Source of the DNA: Gammaproteobacteria bacterium
GTDB lineage: Bacteria > Pseudomonadota > Gammaproteobacteria > Eutrophobiales > Eutrophobiaceae
NCBI GenBank assembly: GCA_030835405.1
Contig: JAURPG010000021.1
Location: 1-64,000 of the forward strand
Length of the DNA stretch: 64,000 bases
Direction: 5' to 3'
Position numbers and translations under genes: made by a program. The notes under the pieces were generated by a model. The model searched no databases and was not told the origin of the DNA. It was given only the letters and a program-made list of their open reading frames with translations. Below, in pieces: positions 1 to 9,155 of the stretch; the stretch's first letter is position 1; each line of letters opens with the position of its first letter.

Positions 1-524
1 TAAAACAATGCGGCTTTAATTTTGGATTTTAATGCCTCAGTTTTTTCAAGGTAACCTGCAAGCTTATGTAATATGGCTTCGAGGATACCGGATTGTTCTC
101 CTGCCTCTACCAGATTGCAATAAAGCGAATTAAAATAGAGCGGATGCTTTCTCAAGGCCTCGGTAAGTGAGTTACCTGATTCCACATCAGCTTTCAGGCT
201 CAAGATTAAATCCTGCATTGCCGCATTTTCATGACCATTACCGACGATTTCAAAGGCTTGAACCAGTGGTACACCGGAAGACATCATGGTTGCCAGCTGC
301 CGGCTGAACACGCAAATATCTTTCGGAATAATCTTGCCTTTACTACCACCTCCACCAAACAATGGCTTAGGTTTCTTTTTAACCTTTAGTGGATTTACGC
401 CTTGCCTGCGGAGCATCGCTTTGACGAGAGCATCACTTTGACCAGGCATTTCCCCCTTGACTTTCTTGCCTGATTTATCTGTTCCTTCCCAGATGAAAAT
501 ATCTGCTTTCGCCGCTTCAGCCAT
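1..524 (-). CDS. pilC: PilC, type IV pilus inner-membrane platform protein (partial, N-terminal part)
   Basis: PilC is the inner-membrane platform on which the PilB motor acts during type IV pilus assembly. The first ~174 codons are present and the rest runs off the left edge. The reading starts at the ATG at 524 (MAEAAKADIFIWEGTDKSGK) and shows the usual N-terminal layout: a W-x-G-x-D-x-x-G-K motif, a basic linker (residues ~50-65), then the first GspF domain with the typical FSRQLATMMSSGVPL stretch near residue 75 and a later EAGEQSG motif. The start lies 7 nt after the pilB stop, so the two genes are almost certainly co-transcribed. No disruption is visible in the part present. Confidence 0.95.
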   Translation of the reverse strand, partial: MAEAAKADIFIWEGTDKSGKKVKGEMPGQSDALVKAMLRRQGVNPLKVKKKPKPLFGGGGSKGKIIPKDICVFSRQLATMMSSGVPLVQAFEIVGNGHENAAMQDLILSLKADVESGNSLTEALRKHPLYFNSLYCNLVEAGEQSGILEAILHKLAGYLEKTEALKSKIKAALF

Positions 525-531
525 AGTTAAT

Positions 532-2256
532 TTACTCTATAGTTACCCTGTTCACTTCGGTTAATGAGGTGGCGCCCTGTCTGGCTTTTGCCAGCCCTGA
601 TTTTCTGATGTCCCATATCCCTTCCTTCAGTGCCTGGTCTGCCAGTTGTACGGCGTTTGCACCTTCAATGATCAGACGCTTCATTGCATCAGAAATATTC
701 ATCACCTGGTAAATTCCGGCACGACCCTTGTAACCACTGGGGCAATCTTTATTACCGGTTATAGGTTCAAATAATTTGATACCTTCTTTGATTTCTTCTT
801 CTGTGAAACCTTCATCTAACAAGGCTTCATCTGGCATTTCCAATGGCTCCCGGTATTCAGAATGTAACCGACGAAGTAGTCTCTGTGCCGTTATAAGATT
901 AATACTGGTTGCCACGGCGAAAGCCGCAATTCCCATGTCTTGTAGACGGGTAAGGGTCTGTGGACCATCATTAGTATGTAATGTAGACATCACCATATGG
1001 CCGGTCTGTGCCGCCTTGACTGCTATGGAGGCTGTACCCAGATCCCGGATCTCGCCCACCAGGATGATATCTGGATCCTGACGTAGAAAGGCTTTAAGTG
1101 CTTTTTCAAAGGTCATACCGGTGCGCTCATCTACCTGGACCTGGTTTACCCCCGCGAGATTAATTTCAACCGGGTCTTCAGCTGTAGAGATATTCACATC
1201 TACCTGGTTAAGGATATTAATCCCCGAATATAGCGAAACGGTTTTACCACTACCTGTTGGTCCGGTGACCAGGAACATCCCATAGGGTTTATGCAGGTTT
1301 TCCAGGAATTTTTCCTTCTGAAAATCTTCGTATCCCAACATGTCGATCTGCAATGCCGCGGCATCAGAGTTCAGGATACGCATACAGGCCTTTTCTCCAA
1401 ATAGAGTAGGACAGGTATTGACACGAAAGTCGATGGACTTTGACTTGGAAAGTTTTAACTTGATCCGGCCGTCCTGGGGTACGCGTTTTTCAGATACATC
1501 GAGTCGGGACATCACTTTAATACGAGCCGCAATTTTCCCCGATAAACTGATAGGCGGTCTCGCTACTTCTGTCAGTACTCCATCAATACGAAACCTGACT
1601 CGATAATATTTTTCATAAGGTTCAAAATGTAAATCAGAAGCACCTTTTTTGATTGCGTCGAGTAAACACTTATTGACAAACTTTACGACAGGCGCGTCAA
1701 CAACCTCATCACTGCCGACGTCTTCATCCTGTTTACCTTCTTCAGCAACTTCAAGGTCATCCAGATCATCGAACTCATCATCATCTATGTCTCCCAGACC
1801 ACCTTCCATATCTTCCAGGCATTTCTCGATGACTTTTGTCAGTTTGTCCTGTTCTACCAGTATGGCTTCAGTGTTAGTGCCGGTGGCAAACTTGATCTCA
1901 TCCAGGGCGAGGAGATTGGTCGGGTCAGAAACCGCGATATAAAGGCGTTTACCGCGTTTGAAGATCGGGATTGCGTTATGCTTTCTGATTAAGTCTTCCT
2001 TGATCAGCTTGACGGTGTCCATATCAATTTCCATACAGTTGATATCTACCACTGGGGCACCGAATTCCTGGGCGGCACAGATGGCAATATCACTGGCCGG
2101 GACAAGCTTATTTTCTACCAGGTAGGGAACGAACCCGATTTTTTTACTGAGGGCCTTCTGGTGATGCTCTGCTGCTGCGGCTTCTTCCAACAGACCATCC
2201 ATGACCAGTTTTCTAGCAAGACCACTTAAATGAATTTTATTTGCCGAAACAGCCAT
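532..2256 (-). CDS. pilB: PilB, type IV pilus extension ATPase lacking the zinc tetracysteine motif
   Basis: This hexameric secretion ATPase powers pilus polymerisation with PilC. The 574 residues contain an N-terminal MshEN-type domain (~15-145; this domain binds c-di-GMP in several relatives), a strongly acidic linker (~155-187), and the GspE/PilB ATPase with Walker A GPTGSGKT at 332-339, Asp box AEDPVE at 359-364, Walker B IILVGE at 397-402 and a His box near 420-427. Length is normal for PilB. One oddity: the C-terminal zinc site, usually RLCxxCKxP plus GCxxCxxGYKGR, reads RLHSEYREP and GNKDCPSGYKGR, so three of the four cysteines (positions 465, 468 and 502) are replaced and only Cys505 remains. 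The function call is secure from the ATPase motifs and the adjacent pilC. Confidence 0.96.
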   Translation of the reverse strand: MAVSANKIHLSGLARKLVMDGLLEEAAAAEHHQKALSKKIGFVPYLVENKLVPASDIAICAAQEFGAPVVDINCMEIDMDTVKLIKEDLIRKHNAIPIFKRGKRLYIAVSDPTNLLALDEIKFATGTNTEAILVEQDKLTKVIEKCLEDMEGGLGDIDDDEFDDLDDLEVAEEGKQDEDVGSDEVVDAPVVKFVNKCLLDAIKKGASDLHFEPYEKYYRVRFRIDGVLTEVARPPISLSGKIAARIKVMSRLDVSEKRVPQDGRIKLKLSKSKSIDFRVNTCPTLFGEKACMRILNSDAAALQIDMLGYEDFQKEKFLENLHKPYGMFLVTGPTGSGKTVSLYSGINILNQVDVNISTAEDPVEINLAGVNQVQVDERTGMTFEKALKAFLRQDPDIILVGEIRDLGTASIAVKAAQTGHMVMSTLHTNDGPQTLTRLQDMGIAAFAVATSINLITAQRLLRRLHSEYREPLEMPDEALLDEGFTEEEIKEGIKLFEPITGNKDCPSGYKGRAGIYQVMNISDAMKRLIIEGANAVQLADQALKEGIWDIRKSGLAKARQGATSLTEVNRVTIE

Positions 2257-2366
2257 TTGAAAATATTTTCTCTTTCTTTCAGATTGAGACGTAAATATTA
2301 GATTATATTACAAAAATTACCAATAGTTTTCAAAATATTGCGGTGCAACATGAAGGTTGGCCATAG

Positions 2367-2415
2367 AAAAATCACCTGTGTTAGCCCTTCAGTCTACTAA
2401 CGGAGTAACACAGGT
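2367..2415 (-). terminator. Rho-independent terminator after clpB
   Basis: A perfect 10-bp inverted repeat (ACCTGTGTTA at 2374-2383 and TAACACAGGT at 2406-2415) lies 25 nt beyond the clpB stop. Read on the minus strand it is followed by GATTTTTC. The 22-nt loop is long for an intrinsic terminator, so strength is uncertain, but position and T-run fit the end of the clpB transcript and separate it from pilB. Confidence 0.65.
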
Positions 2416-2440
2416 CAAGTTTTACCGGTGTTTTAAGGGG

Positions 2441-5026
2441 TTAAATTACCTGGCTGGAAGAAAAAACCAACTTATCTTCTTGTAAATCAACGATAATTTT
2501 ATTGCCCGGGCTATATTGACCAGAGAGGATTTCATTTGCCAGAGGGGTTTCCAGCTGGGTTTGAATGGTGCGTTTTAATGGTCTGGCGCCATAGACCGGG
2601 TCAAATCCACTCCTGCCAAGGTATTCCAATGCCGCAATGGTTACTTCCAGGGTTAAATCCTGATCCATCAAACGCTGGACCAGATGGTCGATCTGTAATC
2701 CGGCAATCTCCAGCACCTGTTCCTGTCTGAGGGCATGAAATACCACCAGATCATCAATACGATTAATGAATTCAGGTCGGAAATGGCCGGCAACTACCTC
2801 CAATACCAAATCTTTCATCTTTTCATACTCTTCATCATCTGACATGGCTTGAATCCTGTCCGACCCCAGATTCGATGTCATGACAATAATGGCATTTCTA
2901 AAGTCCACTGTTCGTCCCTGGCTATCCGTCAAGCGACCATCATCCAGGACCTGTAATAGAATATTGAATACATCGGGGTGGGCCTTTTCAACTTCATCCA
3001 GCAGGATGACGCAATAGGGCCTGCGTCGTACCGCCTCTGTTAAATATCCACCTTCCTCATATCCAATATAGCCGGGGGGGGCGCCAACCAGCCTGGCGAC
3101 GGAATGTTTCTCCATATATTCAGACATGTCGATTCTAATAATCGCCTCTTCGGTATCAAAGAGAAATTCAGCCAGGGATTTACACAATTCAGTTTTTCCA
3201 ACTCCCGTTGGGCCAAGAAACAGAAATGAACCGTTAGGACGGTTGGGGTCGGACAAACCTGCCCGGGATCGTCTTATAGCATTGGCAACAGCATTGATGG
3301 CCTCGTCTTGCCCAACCACACGATTATGCAACACCTGTTCCATCTTAAGTAATTTTTCCTTTTCCCCTTCGAGCATTTTAGACACAGGGATTCCGGTCCA
3401 GTTAGAGATCACTTCGGCAATCTGGTTTTCAGTAACCTTATTTCTCAGCAATTGCATTTCTTTCATTTCCGACTCGGAACTATCTTCAAGCTTCTTTGCC
3501 AATTCTGGAATGATGCCGTATTGAAGCTCTGACATGCGATTGAGATCTCCGGAACGTCTGGCTGATTCAAGCTCCAGTTTTGCCTGTTCCAGGTTTTCCT
3601 TGATGGAATGACTGCCCTGTAAAGCGGCCTTTTCAGCCAGCCATACCTCTTCGAGGTCACTGTACTCCTTCTCTATGGATTTAATTTCCAATTCCAGCTT
3701 ATCAAGACGTTTCAGGGAGGCATCATCTTTTTCTTTTTTTAATGCCTGTCTTTCAATCTTCATCTGGATAAGCCGTCGCTCCAGTTTATCCATGGATTCC
3801 GGTTTGGAATCTATCTCAATACTGATTCTACTGGCGGCTTCATCAATGAGATCGATAGCCTTATCGGGAAGTTGCCGATCAGTTATATACCTGTGGGACA
3901 GGGTTGCTGCTGCGACAATAGCGGGATCAGAAATCTGAACATTGTGGTGAACTTCATAGCGTTCCTTAAGGCCACGAAGTATTGCTATAGTATCTTCAAT
4001 ATTCGGTTCATTGACCATCACTCGTTGAAAACGTCTTTCCAGGGCTGCGTCTTTTTCAATGTTTTCCCTGTATTCATTCAATGTAGTAGCGCCTATGCAG
4101 TGCAGTTCGCCACGGGACAAAGCCGGTTTTAACATATTGCCGGCGTCCATTGAGCCTTCTGCCTTTCCGGCACCCACCATGGTATGGACCTCGTCAATAA
4201 ACAGAATGATCCTTCCTTCCTGTTTACTCAGGTCTTTAAGTACAGATTTTAATCTTTCTTCAAATTCTCCTCTGAATTTTGCTCCGGCAATCAATAGTCC
4301 CATATCAAGTACCAATAGTTGTTTGCCTTTCAGGTTATCAGGCACCTCTCCGTTTATAATGCGTTGTGCTAGACCCTCAACGATAGCTGTTTTTCCTACC
4401 CCTGGCTCACCGATTAACACGGGGTTGTTTTTTGTTCTGCGTTGCAGGACCTGAATAGTTCGCCTGATTTCATCGTCCCGGCCGATAACTGGATCGAGTT
4501 TTCCTTGTTCAGCTCGAGCTGTCAGGTCAATGGTGTATTTTGCGAGCGCCTGTCGATTTTCCTCGTCATTTACATCTAATATATTTTCACCACCCCTGAT
4601 TTTATCTATGGCTGAATTAAGTTTTTCTTTTGTTATCCCTGCCTGTTTCAGTAATGTACCGAGTTTTCCGTTGTCATCCAGCGCAGCGAGGATGAAGAGT
4701 TCACTGGAAATATATTCATCTCCTCTTTGTTGGGAAAATTTATCGGAAAGATTGAGTAGTTTTTCCAGGTCCTTTGAGATATGCATTTCTCCACCGGCCC
4801 CCTGGACTTGCGGATAGCTATTGATTATCCCCTCGAGGTTATTTCTGAAGCCATGGGAATCCGGAATAATACTGGAAATCAGGCTTTTAACTGAGCTGCC
4901 ATCCTGGTTTAGCATGGCAAGCAGCACATGTGCAGGCTCAATATATTGATGATCTTTACCAGCTGCCAGACTTTGGGCATCGGCGAGGGCTTGCTGAAAT
5001 TTACTGGTAAATCTTTCCGGTCGCAT
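2441..5026 (-). CDS. clpB: ClpB, ATP-dependent protein disaggregase
   Basis: ClpB is a hexameric AAA+ disaggregase that works with DnaK/DnaJ/GrpE to recover aggregated proteins after heat stress. The 861-residue product has the standard layout: an N-terminal Clp_N repeat domain (to ~145), NBD1 with Walker A GEPGVGKT (~205) and the nearby [11 protein letters not shown] segment, the long coiled-coil middle domain (~410-525) that distinguishes ClpB from ClpA, NBD2 with Walker A GPTGVGKT (~605), and a C-terminal D2-small domain. Length matches E. coli ClpB closely. A good sigma-32-type promoter lies just upstream. The start ATG at 5026 is preceded by AGGA at a suitable distance. Confidence 0.98.
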   Translation of the reverse strand: MRPERFTSKFQQALADAQSLAAGKDHQYIEPAHVLLAMLNQDGSSVKSLISSIIPDSHGFRNNLEGIINSYPQVQGAGGEMHISKDLEKLLNLSDKFSQQRGDEYISSELFILAALDDNGKLGTLLKQAGITKEKLNSAIDKIRGGENILDVNDEENRQALAKYTIDLTARAEQGKLDPVIGRDDEIRRTIQVLQRRTKNNPVLIGEPGVGKTAIVEGLAQRIINGEVPDNLKGKQLLVLDMGLLIAGAKFRGEFEERLKSVLKDLSKQEGRIILFIDEVHTMVGAGKAEGSMDAGNMLKPALSRGELHCIGATTLNEYRENIEKDAALERRFQRVMVNEPNIEDTIAILRGLKERYEVHHNVQISDPAIVAAATLSHRYITDRQLPDKAIDLIDEAASRISIEIDSKPESMDKLERRLIQMKIERQALKKEKDDASLKRLDKLELEIKSIEKEYSDLEEVWLAEKAALQGSHSIKENLEQAKLELESARRSGDLNRMSELQYGIIPELAKKLEDSSESEMKEMQLLRNKVTENQIAEVISNWTGIPVSKMLEGEKEKLLKMEQVLHNRVVGQDEAINAVANAIRRSRAGLSDPNRPNGSFLFLGPTGVGKTELCKSLAEFLFDTEEAIIRIDMSEYMEKHSVARLVGAPPGYIGYEEGGYLTEAVRRRPYCVILLDEVEKAHPDVFNILLQVLDDGRLTDSQGRTVDFRNAIIVMTSNLGSDRIQAMSDDEEYEKMKDLVLEVVAGHFRPEFINRIDDLVVFHALRQEQVLEIAGLQIDHLVQRLMDQDLTLEVTIAALEYLGRSGFDPVYGARPLKRTIQTQLETPLANEILSGQYSPGNKIIVDLQEDKLVFSSSQVI

Positions 5027-5034
5027 GATTAATT

Positions 5035-5076
5035 CCTGATATAAAAAACTCCCACTTTAAATGGGGTTATATCAGG
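5035..5076 (-). repeat. Inverted repeat covering the clpB -10 region and ribosome-binding site
   Basis: CCTGATATAA (5035-5044) and TTATATCAGG (5067-5076) form a perfect 10-bp inverted repeat. Inside it, CCCA and TGGG can pair further. On the minus strand the promoter-distal arm carries the CAGGA that serves as the clpB ribosome-binding site, and the repeat also spans the sigma-32 -10 element. It could be a protein-binding site, or a hairpin hiding the ribosome-binding site in any transcript that starts further upstream. Confidence 0.6.
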
Positions 5077-5086
5077 AAATATCAAG
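5059..5086 (-). promoter_or_regulatory. Sigma-32 (heat-shock) promoter of clpB
   Basis: On the minus strand the sequence reads CTTGATA, 13 nt, then CCCCATTT. The gammaproteobacterial sigma-32 consensus is CTTGAAA, 11-16 nt, CCCCATNT, so the -35 differs at one base and the -10 matches fully. The predicted start of transcription is near 5050, giving a leader of about 24 nt before the clpB ATG. clpB is a standard member of this regulon. Confidence 0.85.
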
Positions 5087-5123
5087 GGGTAGACCAGATA
5101 GTTTGTGATATAACAATCGCTGC

Positions 5124-6467
5124 TTAATATACACCAAGATCGATATAAGACCTGGCAATTTTGCTGATGGCAACGACATAGGCGGCTGTACGAAAATCAT
5201 TTACCTTATCATTTGTTTCCAATGTGTCCCTTAACTCCTGATAGGCGTTCCTCATGGTATCGTCCAGACCAGATCGTACCAGATCCAGTTCATCTGCCCC
5301 TTTTATGATTCCTTTCTGCATCCAGTCAGGCATATCTTTTTGGGTCATATTTTGAAGTGCAGAGATGTAATGTTGACCCTTAATTTCATCATAGCGTCTT
5401 TCCATTCTGCCAAACCGAATATGTGAAAGGTTTCGAATCCATTCAAAATAAGACACAGTTACCCCTCCTGCATTAACGTATGCATCAGGAATGATGGTGA
5501 TATTTCGATTCTTCAATATTTCATCAGCCTCAAAAGTTATCGGACCATTGGCAGCCTCAACAATCAATTTGGTATTAATTCTTTCCGCATTATCCCCGGT
5601 TATTTGTGTTTCCATCGCTGCAGGAATCAGGATGTCACATTCCATCTCCAGAAGCGCCTTGCCATTTTCAGTAAAACTGGCATCGGGAAAACCCTTGATT
5701 GTGTTATTGGCATTGATAAATTCCCGCACCCTTTGGATGCTAATGCCCTCTTCATTAATCAATGCACCGTCTTTTTCTATAATGGCAATAATCTTTGCGT
5801 CATCTTCTTCATCTAGAAGTTTTCCAGCATGGTAGCCAACATTACCCAGCCCCTGTATGACAATACGTTTTCCATCAAGTCCTCCATCCATGCCCGCATT
5901 TTTTACATCAGAGGCATGCCTGAAAAATTCCCGCATGGCATATACTACCCCCCTGCCAGTTGCCTCAACCCGGCCACGTATGCCCCCGTGATGTACCGGT
6001 TTTCCGGTGACACAGGCGTTGTAATTAAGGTTTTCCGGATGCAGATGCTTGTAAGTATCGGCTATCCATGCCATTTCTCTTTCTCCGGTTCCCATGTCCG
6101 GGGCAGGTACATTTGTAGATGGACTGATAAAATTCTTACGTATCAATTCCCGGGCAAACCGACGGGTAATTAACTGCAGTTCATCCCGGCTGTATTTTGA
6201 CGGATCGATTTGCAGACCTCCTTTTGAGCCGCCAAAGGGCACGTCCACGATGGCACATTTGTAGGTCATCAGCGCCGCGAGGGCTCTTACCTCATCTTGT
6301 TCTACAATAGGAGCATATCGAATACCTCCTTTGACTGGTAACCTATGTGTACTGTGAGTAGCACGCCAACCGGTAAAGACTTCCAGTTTCCCGTTGAGGT
6401 TGACCGGGAATTGTAATTCTATTATTGCCTCACAGGCCTTGATGGTAGTGGCGGTGCCAGGGTCCAT
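5124..6467 (-). CDS. Glu/Leu/Phe/Val-type amino-acid dehydrogenase (probably glutamate dehydrogenase), 5' frameshifted
   Basis: This enzyme family interconverts an amino acid and its 2-oxo acid with NAD(P)H and ammonium. The readable 447 residues carry the substrate-domain lysine region (PVKGGIRYAP; KCAIVDVPFGGSKGG), the PAPDMGTGEREMAWI segment and a Rossmann domain with GLGNVGYHAG. That pattern fits glutamate dehydrogenase best. No proper start lies at 6467: there is no ribosome-binding site and the family has ~30 more residues. Those residues are encoded upstream in another frame from an ATG at 6541 with a strong GGGGGA site, and in-frame codons GDRAFNVLN precede the Met at 6467. A single missing nucleotide near 6491-6494 explains the split. 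The gene is either inactivated or mis-sequenced; homology of the body is not in doubt. Confidence 0.85.
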   Translation of the reverse strand: MDPGTATTIKACEAIIELQFPVNLNGKLEVFTGWRATHSTHRLPVKGGIRYAPIVEQDEVRALAALMTYKCAIVDVPFGGSKGGLQIDPSKYSRDELQLITRRFARELIRKNFISPSTNVPAPDMGTGEREMAWIADTYKHLHPENLNYNACVTGKPVHHGGIRGRVEATGRGVVYAMREFFRHASDVKNAGMDGGLDGKRIVIQGLGNVGYHAGKLLDEEDDAKIIAIIEKDGALINEEGISIQRVREFINANNTIKGFPDASFTENGKALLEMECDILIPAAMETQITGDNAERINTKLIVEAANGPITFEADEILKNRNITIIPDAYVNAGGVTVSYFEWIRNLSHIRFGRMERRYDEIKGQHYISALQNMTQKDMPDWMQKGIIKGADELDLVRSGLDDTMRNAYQELRDTLETNDKVNDFRTAAYVVAISKIARSYIDLGVY

Positions 6468-6469
6468 GT

Positions 6470-6541
6470 TCAGAACGTTAAAGGCCCTGTCGCCATGTTA
6501 TCGACACTCTCGCTGAATTTGACGATATTCTTATTATTCAT
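6470..6541 (-). pseudogene. Displaced N-terminal segment of the amino-acid dehydrogenase
   Basis: An ATG at 6541 sits behind GGGGGA at ideal spacing and opens a 23-codon frame (MNNKNIVKFSESVDNM, then out-of-frame residues) that ends at TGA 6470-6472. Its first 16 residues resemble the N-terminus usual for this dehydrogenase family. Restoring one nucleotide after the AACATG codons (near 6491-6494) would join it to DRAFNVLNMDPGTATTIKAC and the rest of the enzyme. It is therefore the true 5' end of the neighbouring gene, not an independent peptide. Confidence 0.7.
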
Positions 6542-6579
6542 GTATCCCCCAAATGAATTATTACGACTACAAGCATAGA

Positions 6580-7329
6580 CTATTCATCAATCCAGATCAT
6601 ACTTGCCATGCGGCCTGTGACACCATCTCGACGATAAGAATAAAACAGGTCTGCATCTTTATAAGTACAATAAGATGTGTTAAATACACGGTATATGCCA
6701 TGTTTATTCAGAATGATTTTTATCATCAACTCAAGGTTTGCATGCCAGTGGTCCTGGTCTTTTGTGGTAAATCCAGTTTTTAAATCCTTATCTAGATTAA
6801 CGCATGCGTCGAATACGTCCCTCCCGACTTCGTAATGATGATCGCGAATATGCGGGCCTATCCAGATTAGCAAGTCTTCAGGGGAGGAACCAAACTGGTG
6901 AATTGCATTATCAATGATACCTGATACCAGGCCTCTCCAGCCCACATGTATTGCTCCGACCTTGTTACCATTCGAATTACATATCAGTAATGGGACACAA
7001 TCGGCGATGAGAATGGCACAGGGAACTTGAGGGGTATCAGATATAATGCCGTCTGCTACATTATTTTGATTAAAACCAGTCTTGATAACCCTGGATTTGT
7101 GAACCTGGTTTAGCCAGATTGGTTCGTGTATGAGGCTTAGATTATCTTTTAAATATTTGCGATTTTGTTTTACATCAGATTCTTTGTCACCGACATGTAA
7201 TGCCAGGTTAAATCCATCATATGGCGCAATACTGCAGCCGCCTTTTCTTGTGGTGATCCCTGCCTTGATTCCGGGGGGGGCATCCCATATTGCTGGAATC
7301 CAGGATTTAATTTCATTCTGGGGATTCAT
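6580..7329 (-). CDS. pgeF: PgeF/YfiH, purine nucleoside phosphorylase / peptidoglycan editing factor
   Basis: This is the cytosolic multicopper-oxidase-like (laccase-domain) family. Members have been shown to cleave purine nucleosides, and E. coli YfiH corrects L-Ser misincorporated into peptidoglycan stems. The 249 residues carry the conserved zinc ligands His77 (in LNQVH), Cys111 (in IADCVPLL) and His128 (in HVGWRG). Length is standard. The start overlaps the 3' end of rluD by 17 nt, the usual rluD-pgeF coupling in gammaproteobacteria. Intact. Confidence 0.93.
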   Translation of the reverse strand: MNPQNEIKSWIPAIWDAPPGIKAGITTRKGGCSIAPYDGFNLALHVGDKESDVKQNRKYLKDNLSLIHEPIWLNQVHKSRVIKTGFNQNNVADGIISDTPQVPCAILIADCVPLLICNSNGNKVGAIHVGWRGLVSGIIDNAIHQFGSSPEDLLIWIGPHIRDHHYEVGRDVFDACVNLDKDLKTGFTTKDQDHWHANLELMIKIILNKHGIYRVFNTSYCTYKDADLFYSYRRDGVTGRMASMIWIDE

Positions 7330-8266
7330 TTCTCAATAATAACAGTAATGATTTCATATCATCTGGCAGGTCAGCAGTCCATGTCATTTGTTTGGATGAT
7401 TTAGGGTGAGTCAGTTGTAGACGCCAGGCATGCAGGGCCTGACGTGGAAATGCTTTCAATTTAGTTACTGTTTCGTTTGACATATCTTTCGGATGCCTGG
7501 CTCGCCCACCATATACCGGATCGCCCACCACGGGATGATGGATATGTGTCATATGAACCCTGATCTGATGGGTGCGCCCGGATTCCAATTTTGCTAATAC
7601 GTGAGTAATGTCCTTATATCTGGCCAATACGCGAACATGAGTAACGGCCGGTTTGCCAGCGTCCACCACAGCCATGCGTGTACGTTTCACCGGGTGTCTG
7701 CCAATGGGGGCATCAATGGTACGGCCGGCAGTCAACACACCGTGAACAATTGCCTGATACTCTCGCTTTATCTTTCTTTCCTGCAGGTCTCTAACCAGAT
7801 GGGTATGGGCAGTTAACGATCTCGTGATAACCATTATGCCTGAGGTATCTTTATCCAGACGTTGAATAATCCCTGCCCTGGGGACAGCTTCAAGCTCTGG
7901 AAAATGGTAGAGCAGGGCATTATACAAAGTATTGTCAGGGTTGCCGGCACCAGGGTGAACGATTAGGCCGGCCGGTTTGTTCACTATAATAAGATCATTG
8001 TCCTCGTAGATAATATTAAGCGGAATATTCTGACCACTTGCTGCAGTTTCAGACGGCCCGGAATCAACACAAATATGAATTTGTTCCCCCCCCATGAGTT
8101 TTTCACGTTGAGACAATTGACAGCCATTCACCTTGATGAATCCGGACTTTATCCAGCTTTGTAACCGGCTTCGCGAATAATCAGGTAATAACACAGCAAG
8201 CGCCTGATCTAACCTCATTCCCTGGCAGGATTCCGGTGTCTGTATAATCTGGTCAATTTTTTCCAT
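7313..8266 (-). CDS. rluD: RluD, 23S rRNA pseudouridine synthase (1911/1915/1917)
   Basis: RluD isomerises three uridines in helix 69 of 23S rRNA. The 317-residue protein has an N-terminal S4 RNA-binding domain (~15-75) and the RluA-type catalytic domain with QRLDKDTSGIMV, where Asp138 is the catalytic residue. The RTHQIRVHMTHIHHPVVGDP block near the C-terminus is typical of RluD/RluC. The location divergent from bamD and followed by pgeF is the conserved gammaproteobacterial arrangement and supports RluD over RluA or RluC. Confidence 0.94.
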   Translation of the reverse strand: MEKIDQIIQTPESCQGMRLDQALAVLLPDYSRSRLQSWIKSGFIKVNGCQLSQREKLMGGEQIHICVDSGPSETAASGQNIPLNIIYEDNDLIIVNKPAGLIVHPGAGNPDNTLYNALLYHFPELEAVPRAGIIQRLDKDTSGIMVITRSLTAHTHLVRDLQERKIKREYQAIVHGVLTAGRTIDAPIGRHPVKRTRMAVVDAGKPAVTHVRVLARYKDITHVLAKLESGRTHQIRVHMTHIHHPVVGDPVYGGRARHPKDMSNETVTKLKAFPRQALHAWRLQLTHPKSSKQMTWTADLPDDMKSLLLLLRNESPE

Positions 8267-8372
8267 AATCAGGAATAATAATACATATCTGGTAAAATAA
8301 GTTTCCGGGAACCTCTATATCTGTCAGCGGTCCCTTACATTTACAACTAAACCATGTGATATACTCGAGGCC

Positions 8373-9146
8373 ATGCTGAAAATACTATCCACTATTATAT
8401 TGATTGTTTCCCTGTCCGGGTGCGCTTTATTTGGTAAAGATGAGGATGAAGCGAATAACTGGACACTTGAAAGGCTTTATTCTGAGGCAAAACGCTCAAT
8501 GCAACGACAAAATTATAATCGAGCAATTGAGTTATATGAATTTTTAGAAACCCGATATCCGTTTGGTGTATATGGCCAACAGGCCTTGCTGGACCTTGCC
8601 TATGTCTATTATAAAATTGGTAACCAGGAACAGGCATTATCAACAACTGATCGCTTCATCAGGTTATACCCACAAAATCCGCATGTGGATTATGCCTATT
8701 ACTTACAGGGGCTGATTAATTTTAATAGAAATAAAAGTTTAACTGACAGATTTATACGTACCGACCCCTCTCAACGTGATGTATCAAGTGCCTATGCATC
8801 ATTTCAGAATTTTTCAGAATTACTGGAACGGTTTCCCAATAGTCGATATACCGAAGATTCAATTAAACGTATGGTCTATCTGCGCAATGTCCTCGCCCAG
8901 AATGAAGTTCATGTTGCGAGCTATTACTTGCGACGCCGGGCATTTATAGCCGCAATCAATCGTGCCAGGTATGTGGTGGAAAATTATTCCAAAACACCAT
9001 CTGTCCCTGATGCCCTTGTTATCATGGCCAAGGCATATCGCCTAATTGAGTTGGATGATCTTGCAAACGACACCTTGAGAGTTTTAAAAATGAACCACCC
9101 GTCACACCCGGGTATCCCCGAAGTTGAATCTATTGTTCTGAATTAA
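8373..9146 (+). CDS. bamD: BamD, outer-membrane protein assembly lipoprotein
   Basis: BamD is the essential lipoprotein of the BAM complex that folds beta-barrel proteins into the outer membrane. The product has a short hydrophobic signal and lipobox LSGC (lipidated Cys17), then TPR-type helical repeats containing typical motifs such as AIELYEFLETRYPFG and QALLDLAYVYYKIG. Length (257) is standard. It is transcribed divergently from rluD across ~106 bp, as in E. coli relatives, and converges on nadE with only 9 nt between the stops. Confidence 0.95.
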   Translation: MLKILSTIILIVSLSGCALFGKDEDEANNWTLERLYSEAKRSMQRQNYNRAIELYEFLETRYPFGVYGQQALLDLAYVYYKIGNQEQALSTTDRFIRLYPQNPHVDYAYYLQGLINFNRNKSLTDRFIRTDPSQRDVSSAYASFQNFSELLERFPNSRYTEDSIKRMVYLRNVLAQNEVHVASYYLRRRAFIAAINRARYVVENYSKTPSVPDALVIMAKAYRLIELDDLANDTLRVLKMNHPSHPGIPEVESIVLN

Positions 9147-9155
9147 TATTTATAT

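Noticed and set aside
3072-3080. 8-nt G or C runs in clpB, pgeF (7273-7280), rluD (~8086-8093) and arsC (~54752) as possible phase-variable tracts
   Set aside because: In clpB and pgeF the run codes for Pro-Pro-Gly and in rluD for Gly-Gly at ordinary positions; all four frames are intact and the genes are housekeeping. They are hot spots for sequencing error more than switches.
4059-4454. 131-codon plus-strand open frame opposite clpB
   Set aside because: It is the antisense reading of the conserved ClpB NBD1; composition mirrors clpB codons and no ribosome-binding site or family match is seen.
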